NCBI RefSeq assembly: GCF_000835495.1
Contig: NW_015622550.1
Span: 66,298 to 130,297, forward strand
Reading direction: 5' to 3'
Source: Cladophialophora immunda
Taxonomy: Eukaryota; Ascomycota; Eurotiomycetes; Chaetothyriales; Herpotrichiellaceae
Length of the DNA: 64,000 bases
Positions 24,388 through 36,095 of this stretch are shown piece after piece; position 1 is the first letter of the stretch, and every line of letters begins with the position of its first letter. The notes under the pieces were generated by a model. The model did not search any database. It was not told the origin of the DNA and worked only from the letters and a program-made list of their open reading frames with translations. The position numbers and the translations under genes are program-made.

Positions 24388-25900
24388 CTATCTACTATTG
24401 ACCATCTTATATAGAGCCTTTTCTAATTCCAACATCACCAAACGGAGAGGCAGGTCGCCTACAGGCAACAACTGTGTGAAGAAAGTCGCCGCTACGCCGC
24501 TTTCGCGATCGATGAACCACAGCAGATTCGGCATTCCATCCCAACTCACTGTGTTCTTCTTCCTTCGGCCTGCGACGTCCTCGTTGTTGACCACACCGCA
24601 CAGACAATGCCCGATTTCCATAACATCTCTCCATTCTTCGAGAGTCTGAGTCCAGAGTAAAGACTTGGTATTTTTCGTGTCAGTACCAACGATGAACTCT
24701 CGTAACGATGCCACCGGAACTGGCCCCAGTTGCGCGCGGAACATCTCGTCCACGGAGGCTTTGCTCAACAATGGTCCTCCATCCGCAAGTAGAGCGGCCA
24801 GAAGTTTGCTATAGTCGTTGGCCGTGGAGTACAGACCCGCACCACCGAGGTCGTCGCGGCAGTCGAATTTCCACGGCGACGAGCCTTTCTTGAGATCCTG
24901 TGTACTTTCACCGGCGGCACGATAGGCCATTTCTTGAACGTCCTCCGGCTTGATGCCACGTTTAGACGGGAAAAAGGTCGTGCTTTCCGCTCCGAGCGGC
25001 CCCCAGATATTTCTCTGTTGGTATTCGTCTAAGCTCATGCCGGTGAGTTGGGCAACCACTCGGCCAGCCCAGTCGAGACCCGGGCCGTATTGCCACGACG
25101 TGCCCGGCTGGAAAACAAGTGGGTGGAAATTTCCCTCCATGGTGCCGGAGAACATGTTGTCTTTCCTGTCAGCCCAGGCAGAGTATTTGATGAGTAAAGG
25201 ATTTCCTAGGTCGTAGCAGAGCCCAGAAGAATGTGAGATCAATTGCCTATGCGATCAAGCACCCAATGTCAGTAAGATTTGTGCTCGGACAAAAACTATG
25301 TCTCAATCACTTCAGACAAGGACTAACCGTAGGGTAATCGGCCCCTTGACATCCTCGAGTATCGGACTCCCTTTGGACTTCTTTTCGGACGATTGTACGC
25401 CGTGGAGTTTACGTTGGCCCACTTCCTCAAGATCCACGTGCGATTTGGCCTCGCCATTTGCGGTCGACTCGTCTTCGCCTTCGAACCCAGTCAGGACTTT
25501 CAGCTCTTTGAGTTGAGGAAGCACTTCTCGGACATCATCGTCGAGGTTGATCAGTCTCCGCTCAACGATTTGCATTACCGACACTGACGTGGTGAGCTTC
25601 GACTGACTGGCGATCCATGTCACGGTATCGGGCGTCAGTGCTGGTGAATTGCTAGTGTCGACTTTTTGATGCCCGAACGATTTGCGGTAGATATCCTTGC
25701 CTAGTTGGAGGAGGCTGTGTCAGTTCTTGTTTGGCATCCCGCATAAGAGAATTTGTAGAGTTCAGGTGACAGAGCCCACCTGCTGTGCAGGTGGGAATAT
25801 GTAGTATACCTTCGCGATCTACCGCTACAAATGTTGCGCCATGTAGACTTCCAGTGACGGGATCTGTAAACCTTCCCAAGATCGCATCGAGTTCCGCCAT
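24388..25900 (-). CDS. Serine beta-lactamase-fold esterase/transesterase (LovD/EstB-like)
   Basis: Class-C beta-lactamase-related hydrolase. In fungi such proteins act as esterases or acyltransferases rather than on antibiotics. Exons: 25900-25810, 25700-25328 and 25246-24388, giving 440 residues, the usual length. Ser62-x-x-Lys65 in IASQSK is the nucleophile/base pair. Tyr208 in WQYGPGLDW is the YxN-equivalent catalytic tyrosine, as in LovD-type enzymes. No signal peptide is apparent, suggesting a cytosolic enzyme. An in-frame ATG 40 codons upstream (26020) exists, but the chosen start gives MAELDAILGRF, which matches how the family begins. It could be the ester or lactone hydrolase partner of BVMO1 (inference from position). 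Confidence 0.87.
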
Positions 25901-26694
25901 TGATTTCTGTGTAATTGGGAGACTACTAGCCTGCTCTCGAAAGTGATGGGGAGATTCCGTCGCTACTCTTTGAGGAGAGGTCTTTGCAATTGTTAATCCA
26001 AATCTGCCTAAGCAGATCAAATCGAATATACTCTAGACGTTTACGATATACTATGCCGCCGTGGACTCCAGCCTGTTCCGTTTCTTTTGTCCGACACGTG
26101 GAGAATATAGACTCCCCAAATACGCCCGAAAATTTGGTGCCCCCGAAATAAGGGTAAACATGGCTTCGAGGCTCGAGCAGTATCCGCGCCAGTATCCCCG
26201 CCATGGCCCCTTCCATTTCGAACCATTCTTGCCATGTTGTCACGAGTCCATCGAAATCGGAATTCTCGATTGCTCTACAGGATAGCATCCATACTGACTT
26301 GGTGTTACCGCGGAACTCCACAAGTGGATACAATCACTGTGAAAAAGGGGGCTCGGTCTTCATCGGATCCAACCCGGCGGTCGACGGTTGCTTTTACGGG
26401 TCTCGAACATTGTGGGGATGGCTTCAGGCCCGCCTTCGATGTTCTCAGCTCGTTGCATGCAGAAGTGGCGTGTTTGACGCAGACAGAAGTCCGAGTGATC
26501 TCCTTACAGAGGATAAAATCTGTTCCTGCCGAGGGGAGTGGGGGCAGATGGAGTTGCATGGGGTAGCTACGAACTGAACTTGTATCGTTGAGGCCTGGGC
26601 TTACTAGATCCTTTGAAGTCGATTTCGGCAACGAATCAAGTAACCGAATGATAGAATAGGAGAAAAGATCCGAACTGGCGAGCTACCAAGGTAA
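25901..26694. other. Region without a recognisable gene
   Basis: Upstream of the esterase. Minus-strand open frames of 135 codons (25926-26333) and 108 codons (26305-26631) overlap in different frames and show no domain I recognise. They could be the wreck of an unidentified gene, since they sit beside a run of pseudogenes, but nothing positive supports this. Confidence 0.4.
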
Positions 26695-28494
26695 TCACAA
26701 TCGAGATTGGAACTCTCTGATCAGGGTGGCCAACGTGACCATTTCGAGCACTCGTCGATCCCATACTTGCTGCCCTCCTTTGCTAAAGCCGCTGGATTTG
26801 ATCCCGCCAAAGCTGTGTATGACGTTTAGTGAAACGTATCTCGTTGGCCAAAAGGGGCAAAGAAGACACTCACTGTGAGGCAGCATCACTCATGATACCA
26901 GCATTGACGCCGGCAATGCCAACTTCCAAGGCTCTGGTCACACGCCAGATGCGATGGACGTCCTTGCTCAAGAAATAACTGACCGGGCCAAAGTCTGTGT
27001 CATTCGCCTGGCTGACCATCAGCTTCGGTCTTGAAGCGGAACAGCCCAGCAACGGGCCCAAATGCCTCTTCTGATGCAATGTCTGCTGTGATATTCCCCA
27101 GCACGGTGGGAGCATAGTAGTTGGGACCCAACTCGGGCATTACACGTCCTCCTACCAATACCTTTGCGCCTTTGGCCGCAGCGTCGCGAACGTGTGAGTC
27201 GGTATTGTCAACTGCCTTGCGATTGATCAACGGCCCGTGAGTAATGCCAGGCGTTCCGAGGTTATCCCCAACCTTGAATTCATTGACCTTGGATGTAATT
27301 TTCTCTGTAAAAGCATCGTAGAGCAAATATACACATAGATCTTGTTAGCGCAGACGCACGTTTGGCCAGAGCCGCGGAATTTGCTGGCAAGAGTACCTGC
27401 AACGGCCAGGTCGATATCGTTGTCGTCGAAGACGATGAAAGGGGCATTGCCACCCAGCTCCATGGAGGTCTTTTTAAGAGTCGTGTCTGTACACTGTCGG
27501 ATCAAGAGCTTGCCAACCGGCGTCGAGCCTGTGAACCAAATCTTCTTGATTGAAGATGAGGACGTCGAGGCGTGTCCCACTTGAACTGTGTTTGCTGATG
27601 CTGTGATCACATTGATGACGCCATTCGAAAAACCTGCCCAATGCGCCAACTCAACAATCGACATTTGCCGTCGATGGAGTTTCGTCAGGCGACTTAATAA
27701 CGACGGTGCAGCCAGCCGCGAGCGCGGGAGCTGCTTTTCTGATGTTTTGCTTTGTAGGTCGGCCAATGCCAAATACCGTTTTGCCTCGTACGCATTTAGG
27801 ACGGGAGTGTACCTTGTCATCATCGCCGCAGGGAGGTTCCAACTGCGTGTCGTGTTAGTGAAACCGGCTCATACGTGCTGTAATCGATGAACTGCTTACG
27901 GAGTGATCAAACTGTAAGGTCTGATGGGTTCGCGTATGGTGAGGACCGTGTTACCAGGGACACTCGCAGGGATAACATCCCCACACGCTCTGACCGCTCC
28001 TTCACCAAACCATTGCGGGAAGACTGCCGAATATGCGACCTCGCTCTTTGCGTCGACTAGAGCCTTGTCATTCTCGGGTGTGACCAACGTGGCAAGATCA
28101 TCGCCATGTTCAAGTATCAAATTAGCCCAGCGCCTGAGCATGTGAGCTCGTGCGCGGGGGAGAGTGAGCTTGAAGGAGGAAATGGCCGCGGCAGCAGCAT
28201 TTATCGCTCGTTCAGTGTCCTCAGGCGAACATTCTGGGCCACTGGCAATGGCCTTCCCAGTGGCAGAATCTAATCCGAGGTCAGGACGTTTCAATTCCAG
28301 ATGGATCAATGTTTGTCACTGAAAACATCGAATATCGTTCTTGACTTGGCATCTACCCATTCTCCATTGAGATAGGACTTTTCAATGAAGAGAGAGCTAT
28401 CCTGGTCTAGAGGAGATATTGTCAGTCGTTCACCACCCGTCAGAAGAGAATACCTCCGATGAAGGTGAACATAGTTAGGTCGAGTGGCTGCCAT
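26695..28494 (-). pseudogene. Succinate-semialdehyde dehydrogenase-like aldehyde dehydrogenase, frameshifted
   Basis: The protein family is unmistakable: SYLNGEWVD near the N-terminus, SVPGNTVLTIREP, AALAAGCTVV-type and IKSPDETP segments, FTGSTPVGKLL, catalytic Glu in MELGGNAP, catalytic Cys in GSGQTCVCANK, and FGGIKSSGF near the end. Several introns are still well formed (for example between ITP and WN at about 27895). The frame is lost at least three times: at about 27655 (between PSTAN and IVELAHWAGF), about 27325 (after CANKIYV) and about 27025 (within the KTEAD segment). A compensating +1/-1 pair lies at about 26740-26790, and the first intron boundary also does not preserve frame. The enzyme would have oxidised a semialdehyde to an acid with NAD(P)+. 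It is not expected to be functional. Confidence 0.85.
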
Positions 28495-29111
28495 TGGATG
28501 ACGAGAAGGGCAGTCTGCCTCAAAAGACTCAGCAGCTGCTGTTCTGTGAGGTAAAGAGTCCGGAGAGAGTGCAATGAAAATGGAAAATTCACGGAATCAG
28601 AAGGACGATTACGTTGTTGGACAGGTGGATGGGTATGTTACGGCACCAGGTACTGTATTAAGGATCAAAATTTTGAGAACGGGTCTTTCTATGCTTCACC
28701 CATCCTCTTAATGCCCTCAAGGATACTCATCATCACTACGTTGCTCAAGAATCATCGAGAAGTTTCCCTGTATTGGCTTATCTAACCACTCAACTGTCGA
28801 CCATCTCAGCACGCTTAGAACAATGTGAAGACTTACGGTATCCGGGAATAAAGCACAGCAGAATCGCTTGTGAGATCAGAGGTGGCACGAAGCCGGCGAC
28901 CGCGATACGTGCCAATCGCGACAAGTATTAGCCCAATTTACGATACCACATGTTATTACGAGTCTATTTTTAGACAGACGTGAACTACGTATCTCTGTGA
29001 GTGAAGGCGCACGATACACCATTCCATCATGCGCAAAGCATCAAAGTTTGGGCTATGCAAATTGAAACAATTTTCATCCCATAAACACAATGAAACTTCT
29101 TCGGCCGCCTT
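28495..29111. other. Intergenic region between two pseudogenes
   Basis: No gene, RNA or repeat recognised in about 620 bp. Confidence 0.5.
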
Positions 29112-30620
29112 CTATGAGGTGGTGGCAGGCTGCTTACTGGCTCCTTCGTTGCTCGTCAGGAACGAGTCCATGTACTTCTGTTGCAATGCCGGAGTGACAC
29201 CCGTGGCCGCATCCGCAGACTCACGGCCATCGTGGAGGTACTTGTCGACGGCTGTGCCGGCATATGCCTCGACGTCGTAACCTCAGAGCTCGAGCACGGT
29301 CTGCAGGTCGCCGTACAGATTGCTGCTCCGGACGTAGAATTTGCCACCCAGCTCTGCCGTCATCGCTTGATCTCGACCCTGTTGCCCGGGACCATGTAGT
29401 AAGTTCCCGATTGCACAGGAACGACACCTGCTGCTTGAGATATGCTTTGGGCATCCTCTCGGCCTCGTAAATGTGGACTGCTTCAGCAATCTCAATCTTT
29501 CCCTGAACCATGCTCTGGATGCAGCGTGCGAGGAGTTCGCCATTTTCCATCGAGGCCGCGGCACCCTGTGCCATGTGGTTGACCATGGAATGAGCCACGT
29601 CGCTCATCAGAAAGACATCCTTTTGTGGAGATGACCACGACCGCATCGTGCCCGTGACCGTGAGGGCCAGTGAGACTGCGAGGATGTCAGTAAGCTTGTC
29701 AAGGCGGACACGCGAAAAGGGGTCACTTACGACATACTCCACCATGTTGATGATGCGCACAATGCGGGGATCGAAGTCTCTGTACTGGCTGCGGAACTTT
29801 TTGATAGGAATGTCCGGCTGAGTGGCGCGAAGCTTTTCAGCCGTGTGGTGCGATAGGACGAGATTTAAAATCTCGCCGGCGCTGATGGGGTACGTGATGA
29901 CGTATGCGTTGCCGTCTATCCACACTTCCATGGTCATCTTCTCGATCAACTATTTGGCCATTGGATCTTTAGGAATCTGCTCATAGGGGACCAGCGCTCA
30001 GTAAGCGTGGTTGGTGGTCGGTGGTTCGAGGGCGACTCCAGGAAACAGAGTCCGTCTGGTGATGCTGTTGACGCCATCGGATCCGACGAGGAGGTCAAAG
30101 GATTACTGCGCTCCGTGACGAGTGCCCACGGTGACTTTCTGGGCAGTTTCGCACTGAATGGAAGGGACGGCCGAGTCGATGTGAACCTGGGCTCCCAGTT
30201 TGGTCGCCATGGCAGCGAGTCCTTCGTGAAGATATGCTCGGTGAATCACTCACCAGGGGCGACCGAGAGACTGCTCCAAAGCAGGAATTCTGGTATGTCC
30301 GACCGACTTGCTACGTCTTCGGCGCATTTTAAGCTCTTCAAACCGGACTGGGTTCTCGCCGATGACGGTGTCGGCACCCCATATCTGTAGCAGGACGGCA
30401 TATTAGGCGTCATCTGGATGCCGGCACCGATCGGTTCACAGACGTTAGCAAAGGTCCTGGCTCTCATACGGAATAAAAGTGATGTATGCTTCACCCAGTT
30501 GCTCAGTGGCTTTGAGGACAGTGGACTTTTGCACCGGCTCTGCACAAGGCAATGGTGGCCGCGAGCCCACGCAGCGACTTCGGGCCTGGCGATGCTGGCC
30601 GGCAACCTAGCGCCTGCAAA
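29112..30620 (-). pseudogene. FAD-dependent aromatic hydroxylase (salicylate hydroxylase-like), multiply broken
   Basis: Minus-strand pieces form a complete group A flavoprotein monooxygenase: RGLAATIALCRAG near the N-terminus, GAGIQMTPN, VIHRAYLHEGL, the DLLVGSDGVNS GD-like motif, FLMSDVAH with the second FAD-binding motif, and FYVRSSNLYGD near the C-terminus. The reading frame is interrupted by frameshifts at about 30530 and about 29400. In-frame stops fall where homologous residues are expected: before VIHRAYLH, before SFDLLVGSDG, in the AY_ALVPYEQ segment, in MAK_LIEK, and after QTVLEL. Several of these stops are one C-to-T or G-to-A step from the expected codon (CGA to TGA, CAG to TAG, TGG to TGA). 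It formerly hydroxylated an aromatic acid or phenol (family knowledge). Confidence 0.85.
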
Positions 30621-30624
30621 TTAC

Positions 30625-31108
30625 TTTGAACCTAGTAACGACTACTATGATTTTCTGACGGAGATCGGCTTGGGGGGAGCGTATATAAGCCCACGCGAGA
30701 CTTCTGGGCAAAGACCATCAGAGAGAACTATACTGGTAACGAGTGGAAAATGCAAATTTGCATGGCGGCCATCAATCTCGCTGCCCGTGACGGCCTCTAC
30801 GAGCGCCTCTCCTTTGTGAGATACCCTGTTCTCTGGTGTCAGGTGAGTCAGCGCATGAACCGTGCCCCAATCCCAATGAGAAGCATTTCAGGCAATGGTT
30901 TTTTCTGTGACAAGGCACGACCGATGTCGTTTTCAGTTACGCGAATGCTGAGGAAGAGATCAAACTGTTTATCAACTCCGAGGAAGCGAAGCTGGTCAAG
31001 TTTGAGGGTGGACCGCACTTCTTGAGCTATACTCACCACGCACAACTGCATCAGGACTTGCTGCGCTTCGTTAGGCGATGGAGTGGCAATGCGAGGGCTA
31101 TCATCTAG
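30625..31108 (+). pseudogene. C-terminal remnant of an alpha/beta-hydrolase
   Basis: Plus-strand translation gives FWAKTIRENYTGNE, MAAINLAARDGL, YPVLWCQ, then TTDVVFSYANAEEEIKL and EGGPHFLSYTH. This is the C-terminal third of an alpha/beta-hydrolase with the acid (Asp in TTDVV) and the terminal His of the triad (GPHF). The frame shifts between GGAYISPRE and FWAKT, at about 30700. The intron after LWCQ (GTGAGT donor, about 30842) no longer joins in frame to the next exon. The nucleophile-bearing N-terminal part is absent; the neighbouring sequence belongs to the broken hydroxylase on the other strand. A tail-to-head wreck rather than a short gene. Confidence 0.75.
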
Positions 31109-31942
31109 TTCTGTACACACGATGGCTGTCTGCGGCCACCTTTTAATTCTATATACGTATAGTCTATCACTAAAAAAATCCACAGGATGAGTGCAAATCC
31201 ATGGGCTCGAGTACAGCGTCCCATGCATATTCCACACGCTCCAGACACTGTTCTTTATTGACATACGCATCCTTCGTGGGGCGCGTCCCTCCCGCGTGGC
31301 TCATGTCGGACCTGTATGCGCGGCAAGGTTGTTGTTCTAGCAACAGTCAACTAGGAACGAGTCGGGGATACTACTCCCGTATCAAGCGATCCTCATCTCC
31401 ATGATGTTTGGAGTTCCAAACGTGCCACCCATGACAGCTCTGGAACTGCTTCAAACACCCTCTTCCGCCGCAGCGCGGATAGGCGGGAGCCCAGACCCAC
31501 CCTTCGACTCTCACTTGCCTTGCGACCAGAAACTCGCCTCTTCCTCGTCCTCGGATCCTGCCCCTTTGGGTCTTGGATGAGATCTTGCGATGTACCAAGA
31601 CGTCACCAGAATCTCCGCGGCACCACATTGGTGTTTCCTCTGTACCCCTAGATCTTCCCGTTGACCGTCCATTCCGTCGACCGTCACGGTAGAGCATCCA
31701 TGTCGGTGGGCCTGCCTCTGAACTTTATCTTTTGCACGCGACTTGTAGTGGAATCCCCAGAAAATTTCCCCACAATCCGGGATCGGGCCAGACGACACCA
31801 GTGCTTTTGCACCATCATTATATATTCCTCGCCACATCCCTACTATCAGACTTTGCTCTACCACCAGCGTCCACGTCCGGGGAACCTCGATTACAGCCAT
31901 TCTCCAACCCTCTAATCTTTGACTCCTTTGACGGTGTGCAAG
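31109..31942. other. Upstream region of MFS gene 1
   Basis: No gene. Minus-strand open frames here lack any domain and overlap one another. A TATATA tract at about 31819 lies about 120 bp before the start codon of the MFS gene and could serve as its core promoter. Confidence 0.45.
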
Positions 31943-34037
31943 ATGGGTGGCCCCATTGGCGCTCAGCGAGATGTACAGTCGGAAGCCAAGTTCAAGCAAA
32001 TCCCCAATAACACCAATAGCTGGTGGTTCAAGGATCCTGGTACGTCGAAATGATCAGTCTGGGTCATACTGCATTGCCATGTGCATTCACTAATCAATGT
32101 GGCCCTATAGGTCTACGAGTCAACATGATGCACTGCATAGGCCTATGCGGCACGCTCTTCTTCAACGGCTGTTGGTCTTCCCCCTTATCCCCACATGGTA
32201 ACGGGACATCAGCTCACAATGCATCAGATGATGGCAGTTTGTTCAACGGTCTTCAAAGTTTGGACGCGTGGCAGGAGTACTTCAACCACCCGACCAGCAA
32301 CATTCTGGGCTTGATGAATTGTGCCGGTTTCTTACCGGGTCTCATCGTCTGCTGGGTGGCAGATATCATGAGCCACCGATATGGTCGTCGCCCCACGGTC
32401 TGGCTCGGTTCGGTCTTTGCTGTGCGTGCTCGTGCCCTCCGGGATGCAATGCTGCCTTGGTCTACCTTCCCCGCCGCCACTAACCATGGATTCTATAGAT
32501 CATTGGCGCTCTCATCATCTCTCTAGCCAACGGTCGGGGCATGTTTATTGCCGGTCGCGCGATTTTGGGTATCGGCGTTCAAGGGACTCTGGTCCCCGCG
32601 CCGTCGCTGATCCAGGAAATCGCGCATCCCAGATATCGAGCCAAGATTGGATCCATGTGTAAGCCATGTTGCTGTTGTTGTGCTGTGCCTAGTTGAGGTG
32701 CTAAAACTGCTGCAGATCTCAGTATCTACTTCCTAGCTGCCATCATCTCCGCCTCTGTTTGCAGAGGCACCCTCGAACTGGTTGGCAACAAGTCGTGGAG
32801 AATTCCATGCTTCTTGCAGATCATCGGCCCAGCATTCGTCATCCTCTTGACGCTAAGATGTCCAGAATCACCTAGAGTAAACCCGTGTCACTCTCTCGAA
32901 TGCGATGTACTCGGATGGCTGACTGTGTGCAATAGTGGCTCGCAAAGAAAGGCCGACAGCAGCAGGCTCGTGATGTTCTGGCCATGTATCACGCCAACGG
33001 CAAGCAGGATGATCCCTTGGTCGAGTACGAGTTCCTTGAAATCCTCGAGGCTCTCAAGGAAGAGGAGGCCAACTCGCAGACCGAGTACTCCGACTTTGTT
33101 CGAGGCCCGGGTAATCGTGTCCGCCTACTCATCATCATTGTCGTGTCTCTGGGAACTAACTGGGTGGGCAACGGCATCATCTCCTACTATCTGGCCCCAA
33201 TTCTCGGCACGTTGGGTGTGGACTCGCGCGATCAACAGCTCGAGATCCTGATCGGCCTTCAAGTTTTCAACTGTGGGTCTCTAACAACCGCGCGGTTGAA
33301 GGGGCGAATGCTTACATTTGGAAATAGTCTGTCTGGCTACCGCGGCAGCTTTGAGCGTTGACAAGGTCGGTCGTCGACCGCTCTGGCTCACATCTACCAC
33401 CGGCATGCTCATCTCCTTCTCCATCGTCATGGGTCTGTCAGCGAGTTATGCCGCCCACGCCCGCAAGGCTGTGGGGGTGGTTGTTATCCTGTTCCTCTTC
33501 ATCTTCAACGGTTTCTATGATATCGCCTGGACACCCCTGTCCTACTCGTGAGTGCATTTGCCCCGAGTTATCCACCCGGAGGTTGTGTTGACCTTGTGCC
33601 GGTGCAGGTACCCCGTCGAGATCCTGCCTTTCTCCCTTAGGACTAAGGGCCAGGCCATCTTTGTCTTCTCCCAGACTCTCGGCATGTCGGTCAATCTCTG
33701 GGTCAACCCAGTGGCACTCGATGCTATTGCATGGAAATAGTGAGTACTTGCCCTTGGTCGTTTTTATCAATTGCCTCGGAAGCTGACTTTTCCGTCCACT
33801 AGTTATGGTGTTTACGTCGCTATCCTCTTCGGCCTCGTCATACTGATCTATTTCACCTTTCCCGAGACCAAGAACTTGACCATCGAAGAGATCGCCATTG
33901 TCTTTGACGGTGACCGGGCGATGAAGATCGTCGAGGTGTCGCAGGGTCAGGTGGGCGTTTTGGAACAAGAGCACGAGCACAGCGAGGGCAAGGGACCCAG
34001 TGCCACAGCCACCGAACATGCCAACGTCTGCAGCTGA
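31943..34037 (+). CDS. MFS sugar-porter-type transporter 1
   Basis: Plasma-membrane 12-helix permease of the sugar porter family (resembling fungal lactose/hexose permeases). Eight exons: 31943-32039, 32111-32421, 32499-32658, 32716-32876, 32936-33272, 33328-33547, 33608-33739 and 33803-34037, giving 550 residues. Diagnostic motifs include the loop 2-3 SHRYGRRPT (GRR), GRAILGIGVQG, RYRAKIGSM, PESPR followed by WLAKKGR before the central cytoplasmic loop, DKVGRRPLW, and PETKNLTIEEIA after helix 12. The frame is intact across all joins. The last four internal exons (160, 161, 337, 220 and 132 nt) have exactly the lengths of those of MFS gene 2 at 54-56 kb, showing common descent. The substrate is not predictable beyond a sugar-like or small polar molecule. 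Confidence 0.92.
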
Positions 34038-35618
34038 GCTTATCATCAATGTTATATGGCTATCACATTATGCCGAAGCTACATACAGCTGTTGTGGGAG
34101 GTTGTTGTGTCGCAAGTCAGGCTGTCAGATTAATTCGCGTGGTCGATGGGTGTACAGAGGGTGCCACAAAGCGAATCGTTTTCGAAAGATAACGCCTGAT
34201 GCTTTTTTGGTATTGTGCACAATAGCGGTTCCTATATATATTGCTGACCGGAGATGGCTCAGCAAATCTTTACTTCTATATTGCTCGTACTGCAATGCAG
34301 CACCATGTCACGTGAAATATTGCGTCTTCAACCTTCAGTTGGCCATGATCCCAGACGATTGGAAACCGGATCGGGGCCAAATGAGTATCTCCATAACCAG
34401 ACATAGCCTGGCAGCTCTACATGGCACAACCGAGCTTACCCGGCCACTGTTCTCTCACGATGTCAGGTATAGGTAGGCATGGGGAAGTTAATGTCCTATC
34501 TCGCTCGTCTCCACACAGTCGAGAGCGTGAAGTATTACCACACCGACCGACATGTCTCGCGGGTACTACGGCACAACACCCGTTTATATTGAGATTACCC
34601 TTTTTGGCATAGCTTAGTCCACATATACATGTTCTTTAATACCTCCCGCTGCTAATAGTCACACTTGTCGGAAACACGTCTAGTGATAAAGTACTTATAA
34701 AACGATGTTCGACATCTGAGCTTCTTGAGGAGGGGCTGCTGCGGGTTTTGTACGCCTCGCAGAGTTCTTCGTTTGCACATGATCAAAAAACACGACCTCG
34801 TTGAAAAGGCTAGAGGAACGTTATATGCTCTGCTGTTCCGTGGCAGAGCGCACGGAGCCACAGAGCACTCAAAGCCCTGATGTTAGTGTATGCACGAGTA
34901 AATATATTTACGTAGTCAACTTCGCTTATGTCCATAACCACATCTTTTGCTTATCGATCGGTTCCGCTCTAAGGCACATCGACACGCTCTGTACCCGCAG
35001 TCTCATTGGCACTGCCTCTCGGATACAACCTACAACAAGGTCCCACCTTGTCTCGTGAATACTCACGTGGAGCGATTCATAAGAGAAAAGGCACATAATT
35101 CTATGTGTATCCACTAAGAAATTATAGGTCCTATTATGCCCTACACGTGGCCCGAACTAGTTACTCGGTGCTGGGTTCGATACAAAATCCGCGTTGAATT
35201 GGGTATCAGGATACCTCCCAACAACCTGTGTCATGTGGTGGTACAGGAAACGGTACTCACTGGGAGGCAATCCATCAGGACTAAATTCTGTCTCTCTCTA
35301 TAGACCGAGTGCTATTTGGATGCGTTAATTATCCCTCTATCTTTGCCACCAGTACGCCTGATCTCTCTATGACGTTCGAGTGCCACCGATATTATTGAAA
35401 ATCTGAAGTCCTTGATTGATGCACACTTGACAGCCAGAAAATTGATTGGACTGACGCGTGGATATAGGAATAGAGTATCAATCGAACTGTGCGTCTGGTA
35501 AAGAGTGTAGCAAGCTTGTTAAACAGTGTGAGACACTGATGCATGCTGCAGACCTCGGTGCGTACCCTTAAAACGACTTGATTCCGAAATTGGTACCCGG
35601 ACGCCACCTGAGATATAT
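34038..35618. other. Long intergenic stretch
   Basis: About 1.6 kb with only short, overlapping and domainless frames. No tRNA with a convincing cloverleaf, no repeat shared with the rest of the window. It may hold decayed sequence, but I see nothing that can be named. Confidence 0.5.
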
Positions 35619-36095
35619 TCACTCCACATGAATTACTTTGAATTGTACAACCTTTTCCTCTCGTGTCACATCAATGAGTTTCAAAGCCTGGTCGCCATCA
35701 AAAGCGACAGCGACTTCTTCAACGGTTAAGTTCTTCGTTTCAGGGAAAAAAGAAGTAGATGATAACCATGAGGACCGATAAGATAGCGATGGAAACGGAG
35801 TAGCTATATAAGAGAACCAGGTTAGAAATAAACAGTATGAGCACAAGCCTGTGATAACATACTATTTCCAGTGCAAAGAAGTAAGCGCGACAGGATTGGC
35901 CTAAGTGGTGATGGCCCGAGCAGCAGTCTGTGTCCAGACAAAAATAGCTTGCCCTTTCGTCCTCATGGAGAACGTAAGGATTTCAACAGGGTAACTGGGC
36001 GCAAAGTGTCAGTTCAAATTCATAATGGTCAGATTGTCAAGAGAAGAGCCAAAAAACTTACGAATAGGGTAACACAGTCCACGCCGCTATACTCA
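35619..36095 (-). pseudogene. C-terminal fragment of a third MFS sugar-porter gene
   Basis: Minus-strand exons correspond to the last three exons of MFS gene 2: AAWTVLPYS (36.09-36.06 kb), then the exon with EILTFSMRTKGQ and NPVALTSLHWK, then the last exon with FPETKNLTVEEVA and ALKLIDVTREE. In the middle exon the codon expected to be TGG in ITTWANP is TAG (35901-35903). In the last exon a T-run is one base too long before PETKNL, shifting frame. Everything upstream of helix 10 is missing. Closest to MFS 2 by eye. Not functional. Confidence 0.85.

Noticed and set aside
30007..30390. Plus-strand open frame of 127 codons
   Set aside because: It is antisense to the FAD hydroxylase pseudogene, whose motifs explain the sequence.
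31371..31999. Minus-strand open frames before MFS 1
   Set aside because: No domain, mutual overlap, and overlap with the well-supported MFS exon 1.
35160..35190. GCTGGGTTCGATAC as a tRNA gene
   Set aside because: No matching acceptor, D or anticodon stems could be paired around it.
14810..36095. Secondary-metabolite (PKS/NRPS) cluster
   Set aside because: No polyketide synthase, peptide synthetase or terpene cyclase is present; the gene set is catabolic or tailoring only.
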